Below, in pieces: positions 1 through 9,719 of a stretch of 64,000 bases of DNA. Below the pieces are notes generated by a model. That model saw only the letters and a list, made by a program, of their open reading frames with translations. It was not told the DNA's origin and did no database searches. Each line of letters begins with the position of its first letter. Position 1 is the first letter of the stretch. Source of the stretch: Chthonomonas sp. UBA2017 (lineage in GTDB: Bacteria > Armatimonadota > Fimbriimonadia > Fimbriimonadales > Fimbriimonadaceae). The position numbers were made by a program, and so were the translations under genes. Location of the stretch: positions 54,118 through 118,117 of the forward strand of contig DDCB01000019.1 of NCBI GenBank assembly GCA_002335425.1. The letters run 5' to 3'.

Positions 1-167
1 TCGAAAAGAACCTGAACTTCGTCCAGCGCCTGGGCCTGGCGCAAACTCCAACCCGGCCCCGGAAGAAACTCGCTTCGGCAAGTCTTGCACAGGCCCGACG
101 GACTCGCGAGATCGCAAAGCCCGCAGCGCGACGGATAAAGCCAGCTCAGAGCCTCCGAGAGGGCCAT
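1..167 (-). CDS. ComF-family protein, N-terminal part (runs off the left edge)
   Basis: The first 55 codons of a minus-strand gene are present; the rest lies beyond the window. The translation has a Trp-Leu-Tyr-Pro segment followed by two CxxC pairs (CGLC at residues 15-18, CKTC at 27-30). This is the zinc ribbon that opens ComF-family phosphoribosyltransferase-like proteins, and the following LDEVQVLF stretch fits the usual family continuation. ComF proteins take part in DNA uptake in naturally competent bacteria, but the family is widespread and its role elsewhere is unclear. The ATG at 165-167 is chosen because it directly precedes the family's typical first helix. The PRPP-binding motif would be off the window and cannot be checked. 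Confidence 0.75.
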   Translation of the reverse strand, partial: MALSEALSWLYPSRCGLCDLASPSGLCKTCRSEFLPGPGWSLRQAQALDEVQVLF

Positions 168-244
168 GAGGAGAACTTACCAGGAAAAAAGAAATCAGGC
201 CCTGTTTCCAGGACCTGAAACTGTTCGCTGTGGCGAACTTTCCT

Positions 245-520
245 TTATGCTTCGGCTTGGCCGTGGCCAAAAAGCGGCTGGAATGGAATCAAACCCAGTC
301 GGGTCGCCATCCGCAGCGCTTGAACTCGATTGTTCACCTGCAGCTTGTCATAGATGTTCGCCAGGTGGAAATCCACCGTCCGCTTGCTCACCACCAGAAG
401 TTCAGCCGCTTCCTTGCTGCTGTGTCCCTCCGCGATGAGACTCAACACCTTCACCTCGGTCGGCGTCAATCGGACGCCTCGTGGTGACATGTCTGACCTA
501 GTTGTACTTGGCATTGCCAT
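245..520 (-). CDS. LuxR-type HTH-only transcriptional regulator
   Basis: This is a 91-residue protein made almost entirely of a GerE/LuxR helix-turn-helix: LTPTEVKVLSLIAEGHSSKE, then SKRTVDFHLANIYDKL with the typical V-x-x-H recognition helix. There is no receiver or autoinducer domain, so it is a stand-alone DNA-binding protein of the GerE type or the remnant of a longer regulator. The frame is open up to a GTG at 571, but the ATG at 520 is preferred; an ATG at 490 (MSPRGVRLTP) with AGG upstream is also possible. The 190 bases between it and galK upstream show no further gene. Confidence 0.75.
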   Translation of the reverse strand: MAMPSTTRSDMSPRGVRLTPTEVKVLSLIAEGHSSKEAAELLVVSKRTVDFHLANIYDKLQVNNRVQALRMATRLGLIPFQPLFGHGQAEA

Positions 521-712
521 TTTCCCAACCCTCACTCTTTTTTTGACTTGCCGCCACAATTGCTTTTCCACGCTGAGAACGATTTTTCACATCGATTCCG
601 CCACCTTTACGATAACTCAGAAGATTGCCAGGTTCCCGCTTGAGGCCGAAGTTCTTAAAAATTTCTCGGCATTTTTTAACTCGGCGACTCTTCAGCCCAG
701 AAGATGCCGCTC

Positions 713-1810
713 TCATCCGATCTGCCTCGCCCCAGCGCTCGGCTCAACGACCCAGAATCGGGCCTCCAACTCGGTTCGATCTCGGTAAGAGGCCTTCGCT
801 TGGTGGAGGAACGAAGAGACCAGGGACTTTTGGACGATTGCGACACACGCGCCGCCCCACCCCGCCCCGGTCATCCGCGCCCCAAGACAGCCTGCAGACT
901 CCGAGCACGCCGCCACCATCGCATCGAGTTCGGGTGAAGACGCTTCGAAATCGTCCCGGAGACTCGCGTGGCTTTGCCGCAAGAGCATGCCAATCTGACG
1001 CGCGTCTCGTTCGGTCAGGGCCGTCGCCAAGGCCTCGACGCGAAGATTCTCGCTCACGACGTGCCGTGCGCGAGCCTGAATCTGAGGCTCGCGGATCGAC
1101 TCAATCGCCTCCAAATTCGCTTCCCTCAGCGAACCGATCCCGAGTTGCCGGGCGGCGAGACGGACCTCCTCGACTCGCTGGGAATATGGCCCCCCCGCGC
1201 TGAGTTCGCGGCTCCGGCCGGTGTGACCGATCACGACCGACAGTTCGTCAGGCCAAAGTACCGATCTTGTTTGCACCGAATCGAAGTCGCAAATCAAGAC
1301 GCGCCCCGACTCCCCAAAGACGATCGCCCAGGGATCGAGCAAGCCGCAAGGAAGACCTACAAACTCGTTTTCGACCCGGCGAGCCAGGTGTACGATCTCC
1401 ATCGGAGCCAGCGCAAGGCCTGCGACCGCGTTCCAAGCCATCAAAAAGGCAACAGTGAGGGCGGCGCTACTGGAGAGCCCCGAGCCCACCGGGAGCGTTG
1501 AGGTCGCCACGCCTTTCAGATTCGGCATCGCTCCGAACCCGATTTGGCGAAGGACCCATGCGGCTCCGGCGGGGTAGGCGGACGGTCCCTCAACGGTCCC
1601 TGGTTCGGCCACGTCTGCGTCGAATGCCGGTTGGGCCGAGCTGTTTGAAGTCCATTGAGTGGGTCCGTTCGTGACCTCGACCGAGAGCGTGATCCCAAGG
1701 GGCAGAGCCATCGGCATGGCGAGCCCCGCGGACGTGTCCGTATGATCGCCCATCAGGTTCACTCGGCCCGGAGCGAAGAACCTGCACGGGGGGGTTACGG
1801 CGGACGTCAC
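713..1810 (-). CDS. galK: Galactokinase
   Basis: This GHMP kinase would phosphorylate galactose at C1 with ATP, the first step of the Leloir pathway, in the cytoplasm. The galactokinase signature GRVNLMGDHTD sits at residues 15-25. The ATP-binding loop LPVGSGLSSSAALTVAF begins near residue 106, and the C-terminal GHMP motif MTGAGWGGACVAIV is intact. At 365 residues it is slightly shorter than typical GalK. It starts at GTG 1810 with AGGA four bases upstream. No galT or galE is adjacent, so it is not in a gal operon here; the genes on both sides are unrelated in function. Confidence 0.9.
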   Translation of the reverse strand: MTSAVTPPCRFFAPGRVNLMGDHTDTSAGLAMPMALPLGITLSVEVTNGPTQWTSNSSAQPAFDADVAEPGTVEGPSAYPAGAAWVLRQIGFGAMPNLKGVATSTLPVGSGLSSSAALTVAFLMAWNAVAGLALAPMEIVHLARRVENEFVGLPCGLLDPWAIVFGESGRVLICDFDSVQTRSVLWPDELSVVIGHTGRSRELSAGGPYSQRVEEVRLAARQLGIGSLREANLEAIESIREPQIQARARHVVSENLRVEALATALTERDARQIGMLLRQSHASLRDDFEASSPELDAMVAACSESAGCLGARMTGAGWGGACVAIVQKSLVSSFLHQAKASYRDRTELEARFWVVEPSAGARQIG

Positions 1811-1994
1811 GATGTCCTAATTATGGGGTACATCCCGGTAAAACTGCAGGACGTTTGGACCCCCGATCCGGGGAATGTTCACTACTGAACCCCGGGGGCT
1901 TCTGCCGCCAGTTTGGGTCTCATGGGGTTCAAATTCACTTTCCAGGCGGGCTCGCCGCGCGGTTCGAGGCGCCCCGGCTAGGTACTCTAGTCGG

Positions 1995-3392
1995 ATGAGC
2001 GATCCCATCTTGAGCCAGGTCCAAAACTGGCTGCGCGAGCACGAATCCGACCTCCTGCGCGATTACCGCCGACTTCTGCAGTTTCCTTCGCTAGAGGCCG
2101 AAGCGCGACCGAATGCACCCTTTGGCCAGGCCAACCGAGAAGCGCTCGACTTCATGCTTGCTCTCGGAAAAGAGTGGGGCATGAGGACGGCGGATGGCGA
2201 AGGCTATTACGGCTACGCCGAATTCGGAGATGGAGAAAAGCTCATCATGAGCCTCGGCCATTTGGACGTGGTCCCCGTCGGCGATGGCTGGAAGCACGAC
2301 CCGTTTGGTGCCGAAATCGACGGCGAGTATGTTTATGCCCGAGGGGCTGTTGACGACAAGGGCCCGACGATGGCGAGCTTCTATGCGATGCGAGCTCTTC
2401 AAGCGGTTGTGCCGGAGATCGGCGCCCGGATGCGGAGCGTCTTCGGGTGCAACGAAGAGTCGGGCTTTGCCTGCATCCACAAGTATGTCGAGCGGGAAGA
2501 GAGCCCGACGTTTGGCGTCGCTCCCGATTCGGGTTGGCCGCTCTATCACGCCGAGAAAGGCATCGCGAATCTCGAAATCGAAGTCACCCCGCCGACTGGG
2601 GACTTAGAACTGGTCTCTGCGCGGGGAGGCCAACGCCCGAATATCGTGATCGACCACTTCGAATGCACTCTCCGGGTCGCCCCGGCGATTCGAGCCGAGG
2701 TCGAAGGGAAGTTGAGCGAGTACTGGGATCAAAATATCTCGTCGAAGTGGCACGACGATGAACTGCACTTGGTGGCCCGAGGAAAGGCGGCGCACGGGGC
2801 CTGGCCGTTTGGCGGAGATTCGGCTGCCACCCGGATGTTCCGACTGCTGATGGACCTCGCTCCGGTCCCCCAATCCAAAGCGTACACCGAGCTCATGGAG
2901 ATGGGCCATGTCAGCGGGGTTGGCCTGGGGATTCATGGCGGCGACGACGTGAGCAAAGACCTGACCTGCAACCTGGGGATCGTGGAAACCCAGGACGGCA
3001 AGTTGCAAATGCTCTTTAACATTCGATATCCAGTCACTTGGACCGGCGCGCTTTTGGAGCAAAAATGCCGAGCCTTCTTGGGCGAACTGAGCTTGAGGGC
3101 CGACCTGCGCGTCACTCGAGATAGCAAGCCGCTCTATTTTCCGCTGGAGCACCCGCTCGTCCAAACGATCTGCGAGGTCTACACCGCAGAAACGGGCGAA
3201 ACCAAGGCGCCCGGCACCATGGGCGGCGGGACGTATGCCCGCGCGGTCCCGAATACCGTCAGCATCGGCACCGGGTGGGAAGGCGACGGCAATGCCCACG
3301 AAACGGACGAGCGATTGAAAATAGAAAATCTCTATAAAATGAGCCGAATTTATGCTCATATCTTCTATCGGCTTGCCCAGCTAGAGGCCTAA
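1995..3392 (+). CDS. M20-family dipeptidase (PepV/Sapep type)
   Basis: This is a cytoplasmic zinc peptidase of 465 residues, probably cleaving dipeptides or short peptides. Metal ligands are visible in LGHLDVVPVGDGWKHDPF (His89, Asp91) and RGAVDDKGP (Asp120), followed by the catalytic Glu pair in FGCNEESGF. The W-x-x-DPF and RG-x-x-DDKGP phrases are characteristic of the PepV/Sapep branch of M20. The frame is open back to 1875, but the extra 40 residues are low-complexity Arg-rich sequence, so the ATG at 1995 (MSDPILSQVQ) is taken. It is divergent from galK. The exact substrate is not predictable. Confidence 0.88.
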   Translation: MSDPILSQVQNWLREHESDLLRDYRRLLQFPSLEAEARPNAPFGQANREALDFMLALGKEWGMRTADGEGYYGYAEFGDGEKLIMSLGHLDVVPVGDGWKHDPFGAEIDGEYVYARGAVDDKGPTMASFYAMRALQAVVPEIGARMRSVFGCNEESGFACIHKYVEREESPTFGVAPDSGWPLYHAEKGIANLEIEVTPPTGDLELVSARGGQRPNIVIDHFECTLRVAPAIRAEVEGKLSEYWDQNISSKWHDDELHLVARGKAAHGAWPFGGDSAATRMFRLLMDLAPVPQSKAYTELMEMGHVSGVGLGIHGGDDVSKDLTCNLGIVETQDGKLQMLFNIRYPVTWTGALLEQKCRAFLGELSLRADLRVTRDSKPLYFPLEHPLVQTICEVYTAETGETKAPGTMGGGTYARAVPNTVSIGTGWEGDGNAHETDERLKIENLYKMSRIYAHIFYRLAQLEA

Positions 3393-3434
3393 AGACACCT
3401 TCTTGCAGGCGATTCCGTACAAAATAGAGAAGAA

Positions 3435-4526
3435 ATGTCAAGCCGAGTCAAGCCGACCATCCTGGTTGCGATGTCCGGCGGCGTCGATAGCGCCGTCGTA
3501 GCTGCGCTTTTGAAAAAGCGCGGCTATGATGTCGTCGGCGTCACGTTGCAAATCTGGCAAGAGAGCCAAAAGGACCCTCGGCATGCCGGATGTTGCTCCC
3601 TGGGCGCGGTCGAAGATGCCCGCCGCGTGGCTCGGCTTTTGGAGATCCCGCACTACGTTTTGAACTACAAGGACCAGTTCCGCGAGACGGTGATTCAGAA
3701 CTTTATTGATGAGTACGCGGCCGGACGAACCCCGAACCCGTGTGTCCAGTGCAACAAAAACGTGAAGTTCGATTCTCTTTTGGAAAAGATGGAGGAGCTC
3801 GGCTGCGACAAGCTCGCCACCGGGCACTACGCTCGCATCCGCCTCGACTCTCGAACGGGCCGATACCGCTTGCTTCGCGCTCGCGGCGGCATGAAGGATC
3901 AGAGCTATGTTCTGTACATGCTCGGTCAGGAGCATCTCTCGAAGGTGATGTTTCCGCTCGGTGAGCTCGGGAGCAAGGCGGAAACTCGCCGAATGGCGGC
4001 CGAGATGGGGCTTCCGGTGGCCCACAAGCCCGACTCCCAAGAGATCTGCTTCGTGAGCGAGGCGGGCGGCTACGTCGAGTTTCTCAAGAAGGAGCGACCG
4101 GACCTCTTCGAATCGAAGGGCGAGTTTGTCACCCCCGACGGTGAGCGCCTTGGCGAGAATCAAGGGGTCGCCGCGTTTACGGTGGGTCAACGGCGGGGAA
4201 TCGGTCTCACCGCTCGCGACGGCCGGCCGCTCTACGTGCTCAAGCTCGACCCGACTCAAAACCGCGTCGTGGTGGGAGGGAGTGAGCGCCTGGATCAACG
4301 CCAAGTGCAACTCGAAGAGATGAGCTGGACGAACGGCCGCCCCAGCGAGCCAGTGCGAGTGAAAGCGAAGGTCCGATACAACATGGAGGCGATGCCGGCG
4401 ACCCTGATTCCTGGCGAGGAGCCCCACCTGGTCTTCGACCACGCCGTCCGCGCGGTGACTCCGGGGCAAATTGCCGTCGCGTATCGGGGTGAAACGGTCG
4501 TGGCCGGGGGTACGATCCGTTCCTAA
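3435..4526 (+). CDS. mnmA: tRNA-specific 2-thiouridylase MnmA
   Basis: MnmA adds sulfur to C2 of uridine 34 in tRNA-Lys, -Glu and -Gln, using ATP and a relayed persulfide. The N-terminal PP-loop is AMSGGVDSAVVAALL. The catalytic cysteine region TPNPCVQCNKNVKF and the second active cysteine in SQEICFV are both present. Length (363 residues) is normal. The tRNA-Lys(TTT) at 40268-40340 would be one of its substrates. It starts at ATG 3435 behind AGAAGAA, 42 bases after the peptidase gene, and is followed five bases later by a small membrane protein. Confidence 0.95.
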   Translation: MSSRVKPTILVAMSGGVDSAVVAALLKKRGYDVVGVTLQIWQESQKDPRHAGCCSLGAVEDARRVARLLEIPHYVLNYKDQFRETVIQNFIDEYAAGRTPNPCVQCNKNVKFDSLLEKMEELGCDKLATGHYARIRLDSRTGRYRLLRARGGMKDQSYVLYMLGQEHLSKVMFPLGELGSKAETRRMAAEMGLPVAHKPDSQEICFVSEAGGYVEFLKKERPDLFESKGEFVTPDGERLGENQGVAAFTVGQRRGIGLTARDGRPLYVLKLDPTQNRVVVGGSERLDQRQVQLEEMSWTNGRPSEPVRVKAKVRYNMEAMPATLIPGEEPHLVFDHAVRAVTPGQIAVAYRGETVVAGGTIRS

Positions 4527-4531
4527 CGCTC

Positions 4532-4900
4532 ATGGCCACGCTCGCGCTGATTCTTGCCGTCTTGGTACCGCTGCTGACCACGGTCGCGCTTCTGGTGATG
4601 TTGGGCCGTCAGCAAAAGATGATTGAGGCTCTGCAACTCGAAGTCAAGGGCCTCCGTAAGGACGTGAGCGACCTTGAAAATGTCCAGTTGATGCTCAGCG
4701 AACAGATCAAGGCGCGTCAGGCAGGGCCCCTGGGAGGCTTAGCACCTCTCCTCGGAGCCGCCGCCAAGGGGAATCGAAGGCAAAATCGAGGCCCGATGGG
4801 GCTGATTCTCCTCTTCTTGCAGCTGATTACGGCATACTTAAAGAGGAAGGAATCGATGAGCCTTCCGACAAAGAAGGATATTGGAGGTCAACATGGCTGA
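4532..4900 (+). CDS. Small membrane-anchored coiled-coil protein
   Basis: I do not recognise a family. The 122-residue product begins with one strong transmembrane helix (residues 3-24, LALILAVLVPLLTTVALLVM). A charged stretch near 28-60 with coiled-coil spacing (IEALQLEVKGLRKDVSDLEN) follows, then a Gly/Ala-rich segment and a second hydrophobic stretch (GLILLFLQLITAYL, about 89-102). It begins five bases after mnmA and its end overlaps the next gene by eight bases. It is therefore probably co-transcribed and coupled to the YtxH-like gene, suggesting a shared envelope role. Confidence 0.6.
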   Translation: MATLALILAVLVPLLTTVALLVMLGRQQKMIEALQLEVKGLRKDVSDLENVQLMLSEQIKARQAGPLGGLAPLLGAAAKGNRRQNRGPMGLILLFLQLITAYLKRKESMSLPTKKDIGGQHG

Positions 4901-5120
4901 TTCAGACAACAACAATGGTTTAGTTTATTTGCTGGCAGGATTTGGGCTCGGAGCGCTTTTGGGCGCGGCCGCCGGACTGCTTTTTGCTCCGAAATCGGGC
5001 AACGAAACCCGAGAGCAACTTGGAGGAAAGATCAAGGAACTGAAGGGCAAGGCGAATGAATGGGTTGCTGAGCAACGCGCTCGGCGCTCGCACGAGTCCG
5101 TCGAAGAGATCGGCGCGTAA
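4893..5120 (+). CDS. YtxH-like small membrane protein
   Basis: This 75-residue protein has one glycine-rich transmembrane helix (YLLAGFGLGALLGAAAGLLF) followed directly by APKSGNETREQLGGKIKELKGKA. A Gly/Ala-rich helix plus L-x-A-P-x-S-G and a charged amphipathic tail is the pattern of YtxH-type general-stress proteins. GGAGG at 4883-4887 lies six bases upstream of ATG 4893, which settles the start; the frame is open a few codons earlier. The function of YtxH proteins is not well established. It overlaps the preceding gene by eight bases and precedes the permease gene by twenty. Confidence 0.7.
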   Translation: MADSDNNNGLVYLLAGFGLGALLGAAAGLLFAPKSGNETREQLGGKIKELKGKANEWVAEQRARRSHESVEEIGA

Positions 5121-5140
5121 GTCCTGGGCCTCAACAAAAT

Positions 5141-6355
5141 ATGGTCAAAGGGTGGAAGATTGGAATCTGGGTGATCGTTGTCCTGGTCGCCCTCTGGTTC
5201 CTTCAAGCCGTTCGAAGCATTCTTCTCCCCTTTGTCCTGGCCCTTCTGATCAGCGTTTTGCTGGACCCCGTGATTCGCAAGCTGCGACTCCGGGGATACA
5301 AGCGGGGAAGCGCTGTCGCGCTCGTTTTCTTCGCATTTTTTGGTCTGCTGACCGCTTTGGGGATCTGGGTCACCCCGATCATTGGCAAGCAGCTTTCCTC
5401 GTTTCAGGAGAACCTCCAAGGGTTCACCGCGCGGCTCTCGGCTGAAGATCCCAGTGAAAATCTCTACCTCGGCTGGAATCCGGTCCTTCGCGCCCAGCCG
5501 CATGGCGCCGAGGGTCAAGTCGACCTCGTGCTGGAAAGCCTGGCGCCTTATTTGCAACGGGTGGGGCTCCCGAGCGACCGCGAGACCATCGTCGAGCAGT
5601 ACGTCGAGCCGCACCGTGAGGATTTCAGCAACCTCGTCACGAACTTTTTCACCTCATTCTTGGGCATCCTCGGCAAGGCTGCGTCGAGCTTCTTGCTCCT
5701 GCTCTTCACGCCGCTCTTCGTCTGGCTGATGCTGATGGACCTCGAGAAATTTCGAGTCAAGAGCGCGAGTTGGATCCCCCCCTCGATTCGAGCCGAGACG
5801 GTCTCGTTGCTCAAGGACATCGGCGAAGTCTTCTTGAAGTATCTCCGCGGGGTGACGATCACGATCTTCACCTACACGTTGCTCATGGCGGTGGTCCTTT
5901 CGGTGATGGGGACGCCCTATTCGATCTTGCTCGCGTTGCTGGCGGGGGCGACGTACTTGATTCCGTTTGTCGGGCAGTGGATTGCCACGCTGGCGATTTT
6001 GCTGGTTGTGGGGCTGAATGGCGCGAGTGGGAACTGGATGTTCGATGCGGGCGGGCCGTGGAATCTCGCCGTGATCATCGCGCTCGTGTTCATCGGGATC
6101 GGGACCATTTTCGACCAAGTGATCTACCCGAAAATGGTCGGGTCGGCGGTCGGGCTACACCCCTTGGTGAGCATGTTTGTGATCTTTGCTGGCGGTGCCC
6201 TCTTTGGCCTGATCGGGATGATCCTCGCATTCCCGCTGGCGGGGGCGGTCAAGGTGATCCTGGAAAGGGTGCTTAGAATCACCTCGTCCAGTCATGTCGA
6301 GGGGCTCGAATTGCCGATCACGCCGCTTCGTCACCGGTCGGCGACCGAAGTTTAG
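5141..6355 (+). CDS. AI-2E family transporter (YdgG/PerM type permease)
   Basis: This is a 404-residue polytopic inner-membrane protein. It begins with two paired helices (IGIWVIVVLVALWFLQAV and LPFVLALLISVLLDPVI), then a loop domain of about 120 residues, then a C-terminal bundle of helices. The bundle includes YLIPFVGQWIATLAILLVVG and VIYPKMVGSAVGLHPLVSMF, which carry the family's conserved P-x-(V/I)-G-x-x-I and G-x-x-x-x-L-x-P-L motifs. Members have been linked to autoinducer-2 export or to ion/proton antiport, so the substrate cannot be assigned. It starts at ATG 5141 and sits downstream of the two small membrane proteins, probably in one operon. Confidence 0.85.
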   Translation: MVKGWKIGIWVIVVLVALWFLQAVRSILLPFVLALLISVLLDPVIRKLRLRGYKRGSAVALVFFAFFGLLTALGIWVTPIIGKQLSSFQENLQGFTARLSAEDPSENLYLGWNPVLRAQPHGAEGQVDLVLESLAPYLQRVGLPSDRETIVEQYVEPHREDFSNLVTNFFTSFLGILGKAASSFLLLLFTPLFVWLMLMDLEKFRVKSASWIPPSIRAETVSLLKDIGEVFLKYLRGVTITIFTYTLLMAVVLSVMGTPYSILLALLAGATYLIPFVGQWIATLAILLVVGLNGASGNWMFDAGGPWNLAVIIALVFIGIGTIFDQVIYPKMVGSAVGLHPLVSMFVIFAGGALFGLIGMILAFPLAGAVKVILERVLRITSSSHVEGLELPITPLRHRSATEV

Positions 6356-6394
6356 GGATCGATTTTGCCTTTTCTGTCGTAAACTGAAGGCAAG

Positions 6395-6985
6395 ATGCTG
6401 ACTGCGCTCATTCTTTCATCGTGCTTTGCAACGGCCCAAGTGGACCCGATTCCGGTTGGTTCAGAGGCCGGAGTCGACGACGCCCCCCGCGTGACGATCG
6501 CCAACTTCTCGGCCAAGTCGATCGACGGGAAAGAGGTGAGTCTGGCGCAGTACATGGGCAAAGTCGTCTTGGTGGTCAACACGGCGAGCAAATGCGGCTT
6601 GACGCCGCAGTACAAGAAGCTCCAAGAGATGTACGAGAAGTACGAAAAGAAAGGCTTCGTCGTCCTCGGGTTTCCATCGAACGATTTTCAACAGCAAGAG
6701 CCCGGCACCAATTCCGAGATCAAGGAGTTCTGTACTAAGAACTACGGTGTGACCTTCCCGATGTTCGAGAAAATCTCGGTGAACGGCCAAAAGCGAACGA
6801 AGCTTTACCAATGGATGATCAACTCGACCTCCAATCGCAAGCCGATTCAGTGGAACTTCGAGAAGTTCCTGATCAACAAGGGTGGGTTCGTCGTCGCTCG
6901 GTTTGACCCGCGAACCGCTCCCGACGATCCGACGATCCTCCAGCTCATCCACTCGATGCTCGGCATCAAAGATGGAGTAAGGTAA
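6395..6985 (+). CDS. Secreted glutathione-peroxidase-family thiol peroxidase
   Basis: A thioredoxin-fold peroxidase of 196 residues. A short signal peptide (LTALILSSCFATAQ) precedes the domain, so it probably acts outside the cytoplasm. The peroxidatic cysteine is Cys67 in VNTASKCGLT. The GPx signature FPSNDFQQQEPG is at about 93-104, and IQWNFEKFL (152-160) carries the conserved Trp-Asn. The usual Gln of the FPxNQF motif is Asp here, a variation I cannot interpret. Cys113 is a candidate resolving cysteine. Reductant is more likely thioredoxin than glutathione (inference from bacterial homologues). The BON-like gene follows within five bases. Confidence 0.85.
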   Translation: MLTALILSSCFATAQVDPIPVGSEAGVDDAPRVTIANFSAKSIDGKEVSLAQYMGKVVLVVNTASKCGLTPQYKKLQEMYEKYEKKGFVVLGFPSNDFQQQEPGTNSEIKEFCTKNYGVTFPMFEKISVNGQKRTKLYQWMINSTSNRKPIQWNFEKFLINKGGFVVARFDPRTAPDDPTILQLIHSMLGIKDGVR

Positions 6986-6989
6986 GCGG

Positions 6990-7244
6990 ATGGCAGATCC
7001 CAAAGACGTCGAAGCGACCAAAGCCGCCCGCCGTGAATTTAGCAAGCGCGCGGTGGACATCTCCCAAGCGGACTTGCGTGTGATGCACGGGGTGGTCTAT
7101 CTCCGGGGCACGGTGAAGGCGATGCGCTCCGGCGATGGCGCGATGGGCGGCGACCTGCGGTCCGAAGTCGAGGTGATCGCGCGCGTTTTGCGCCAAAAAG
7201 CCGGGATTCGCGACGTCGTCATCGACGTCACGTATCGCGGCTAG
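6990..7244 (+). CDS. BON-like small protein
   Basis: This 84-residue protein is built like a single BON domain, alpha-beta-beta-alpha-beta. RVMHGVVYLRGTVKAM is the central beta-turn-beta with the typical h-x-G-x-V-x-L-x-G-x-V pattern, and VIARVLRQKAGIRDVVIDVTY is the closing helix and strand. BON domains bind membranes or ligands in envelope proteins, but there is no signal peptide here, so a cytosolic location is likelier. It starts five bases after the peroxidase gene and is probably in the same transcript. It converges on enolase, with only 21 bases between the stops. Confidence 0.6.
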   Translation: MADPKDVEATKAARREFSKRAVDISQADLRVMHGVVYLRGTVKAMRSGDGAMGGDLRSEVEVIARVLRQKAGIRDVVIDVTYRG

Positions 7245-7265
7245 GATTCATCTCGGCCCAGATTC

Positions 7266-8597
<1,332 letters not shown>

Positions 8598-8605
8598 CTA
8601 CCTCG

Positions 8606-8647
8606 AAAGAAAAAGATCAGCCCTCCCGCGAGCGGAAAGGCTGATCT
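8606..8647 (-). terminator. Rho-independent terminator of the fasciclin gene
   Basis: Read on the minus strand, a 9-bp stem (AGATCAGCC at 8647-8639 against GGCTGATCT at 8622-8614) with a 16-base G+C-rich loop is followed by TTTTCTTTC. It stands between the stop of the fasciclin gene (8674) and the start of eno (8564), so eno needs its own promoter. Confidence 0.85.
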
Positions 8648-8673
8648 CGCCTCAAAGGGTTGGGGAGAGAGAC

Positions 8674-9153
8674 TTACTTCGGCAACAAAACGCCGTCAAT
8701 CACGTGGATGACGCCGTTCGTGGCAACGATGTCGGTCTTCACGACGTTCACGTTTCCGTTCAGTCGGACCTTGCCGTTATGAACTCGGATCGTGACGTCT
8801 TGGCCTTGGACGGTCTTCGCCTTCTTCAGTTTGACCACGTCCTTGGCCATGACGTTGCCGCTCACGACGTGATACGTGAGAACCTTCGTCAGAGCTTTCT
8901 TGTCCTTTCCAAGAGCTTCGAGGGTTGCCTTCGGGACCTTCGCGAAAGCGGCATCCGTCGGAGCAAAAACGGTGAATGGGCCCTTGCCCTTCAGGGTGTC
9001 CACCAGGCCAGCGCTGGTCAAGAGCGAAGCCAGCGTCTTGAACGTGCCCGCACCCACGGCGGTGTCGACGATGTCTTGCTTCGGAGCGTTGGCGACCGAG
9101 GTCATAGCCAAAGCGAACACGGAGACGGCAACGAGAGAGATCTTCTTTAACAT
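8674..9153 (-). CDS. Secreted fasciclin (FAS1)-domain protein
   Basis: This 159-residue protein has a Sec signal peptide ([23 protein letters not shown], cleavage near residue 23) and one FAS1 domain. FAS1 hallmarks are [37 protein letters not shown] (the H1 motif), [14 protein letters not shown] and the H2-like end [20 protein letters not shown]1 domains mediate adhesion in eukaryotes and in some biofilm bacteria; in bacteria the ligand is mostly unknown. It is a single-gene unit with a strong terminator downstream. Confidence 0.92.
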   Translation of the reverse strand: MLKKISLVAVSVFALAMTSVANAPKQDIVDTAVGAGTFKTLASLLTSAGLVDTLKGKGPFTVFAPTDAAFAKVPKATLEALGKDKKALTKVLTYHVVSGNVMAKDVVKLKKAKTVQGQDVTIRVHNGKVRLNGNVNVVKTDIVATNGVIHVIDGVLLPK

Positions 9154-9260
9154 GGTTTCTTCCTAGTCCTCAAGAACGCCGTTTCCAGCGCCCTCACCAG
9201 CGACTACGAAGAATTACTGTGCAGTGTTCCCGTCTTTTTTAATATCAGTGATAAAAAGTC

Positions 9261-9677
9261 CTATTTCTGCTTCACGTGGCGGATCGATTCGTCTCCATAG
9301 TAGAGCGTGAACTCATCTTTGCCGTTGAAAACGATCCTTTGGACATTGTCGAGGTTCATGTTTTCAATCGCCTGGACTCGGCCGAGTCCTTCGAGCGACC
9401 GCCCGTTCACGATGATGTCTTCGATGGTGGTCGTGAGCTTGTCGCCTTCGATTTTCCATCGGCCCCGAGAGACCATCGACTGCTGGCCTTCTTGGGTCTT
9501 GCCCGACATCGTGCGCTCCATCGTCCCATTGGCTCGGTAGGTGACGTAGGCGTTCGGAATCGGGTCTTGGCCTCGATAGGGAAGCCACGTGCCGACAATC
9601 GGACTCGACGAGCCTCCGCATCCCCAGAGGCCCAAGGTCAAACCGAGCAGAATCAGAACCGACAAGCGCCGTGCCAT
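9261..9677 (-). CDS. Lipoprotein of unknown function
   Basis: A lipobox LGLWGC (Cys20) ends a hydrophobic signal peptide, so the mature 119-residue protein should be lipid-anchored. The mature part reads as a small antiparallel beta-barrel (IVGTWLPYRG, TYRANGTMERTMSG, SRGRWKIEGDKLTTTI, RIVFNGKDEFTLYYG), like the lipocalin-like domains of many bacterial lipoproteins. I cannot assign a ligand. It is divergent from the enoyl-CoA hydratase gene, 42 bases away. Confidence 0.75.
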   Translation of the reverse strand: MARRLSVLILLGLTLGLWGCGGSSSPIVGTWLPYRGQDPIPNAYVTYRANGTMERTMSGKTQEGQQSMVSRGRWKIEGDKLTTTIEDIIVNGRSLEGLGRVQAIENMNLDNVQRIVFNGKDEFTLYYGDESIRHVKQK

Positions 9678-9719
9678 GTCGCTATTGTAACGGTTCCGGG
9701 CGGTGCCATACTATCTCTC

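Noticed and set aside
498..716. 72-codon minus-strand frame between galK and the LuxR-type gene
   Set aside because: No motif and no start signal; basic composition only.
3438..4469. 343-codon minus-strand open frame
   Set aside because: Antisense to mnmA; product is low-complexity His/Arg/Leu sequence without motifs, as expected for the shadow of a G+C-rich gene.
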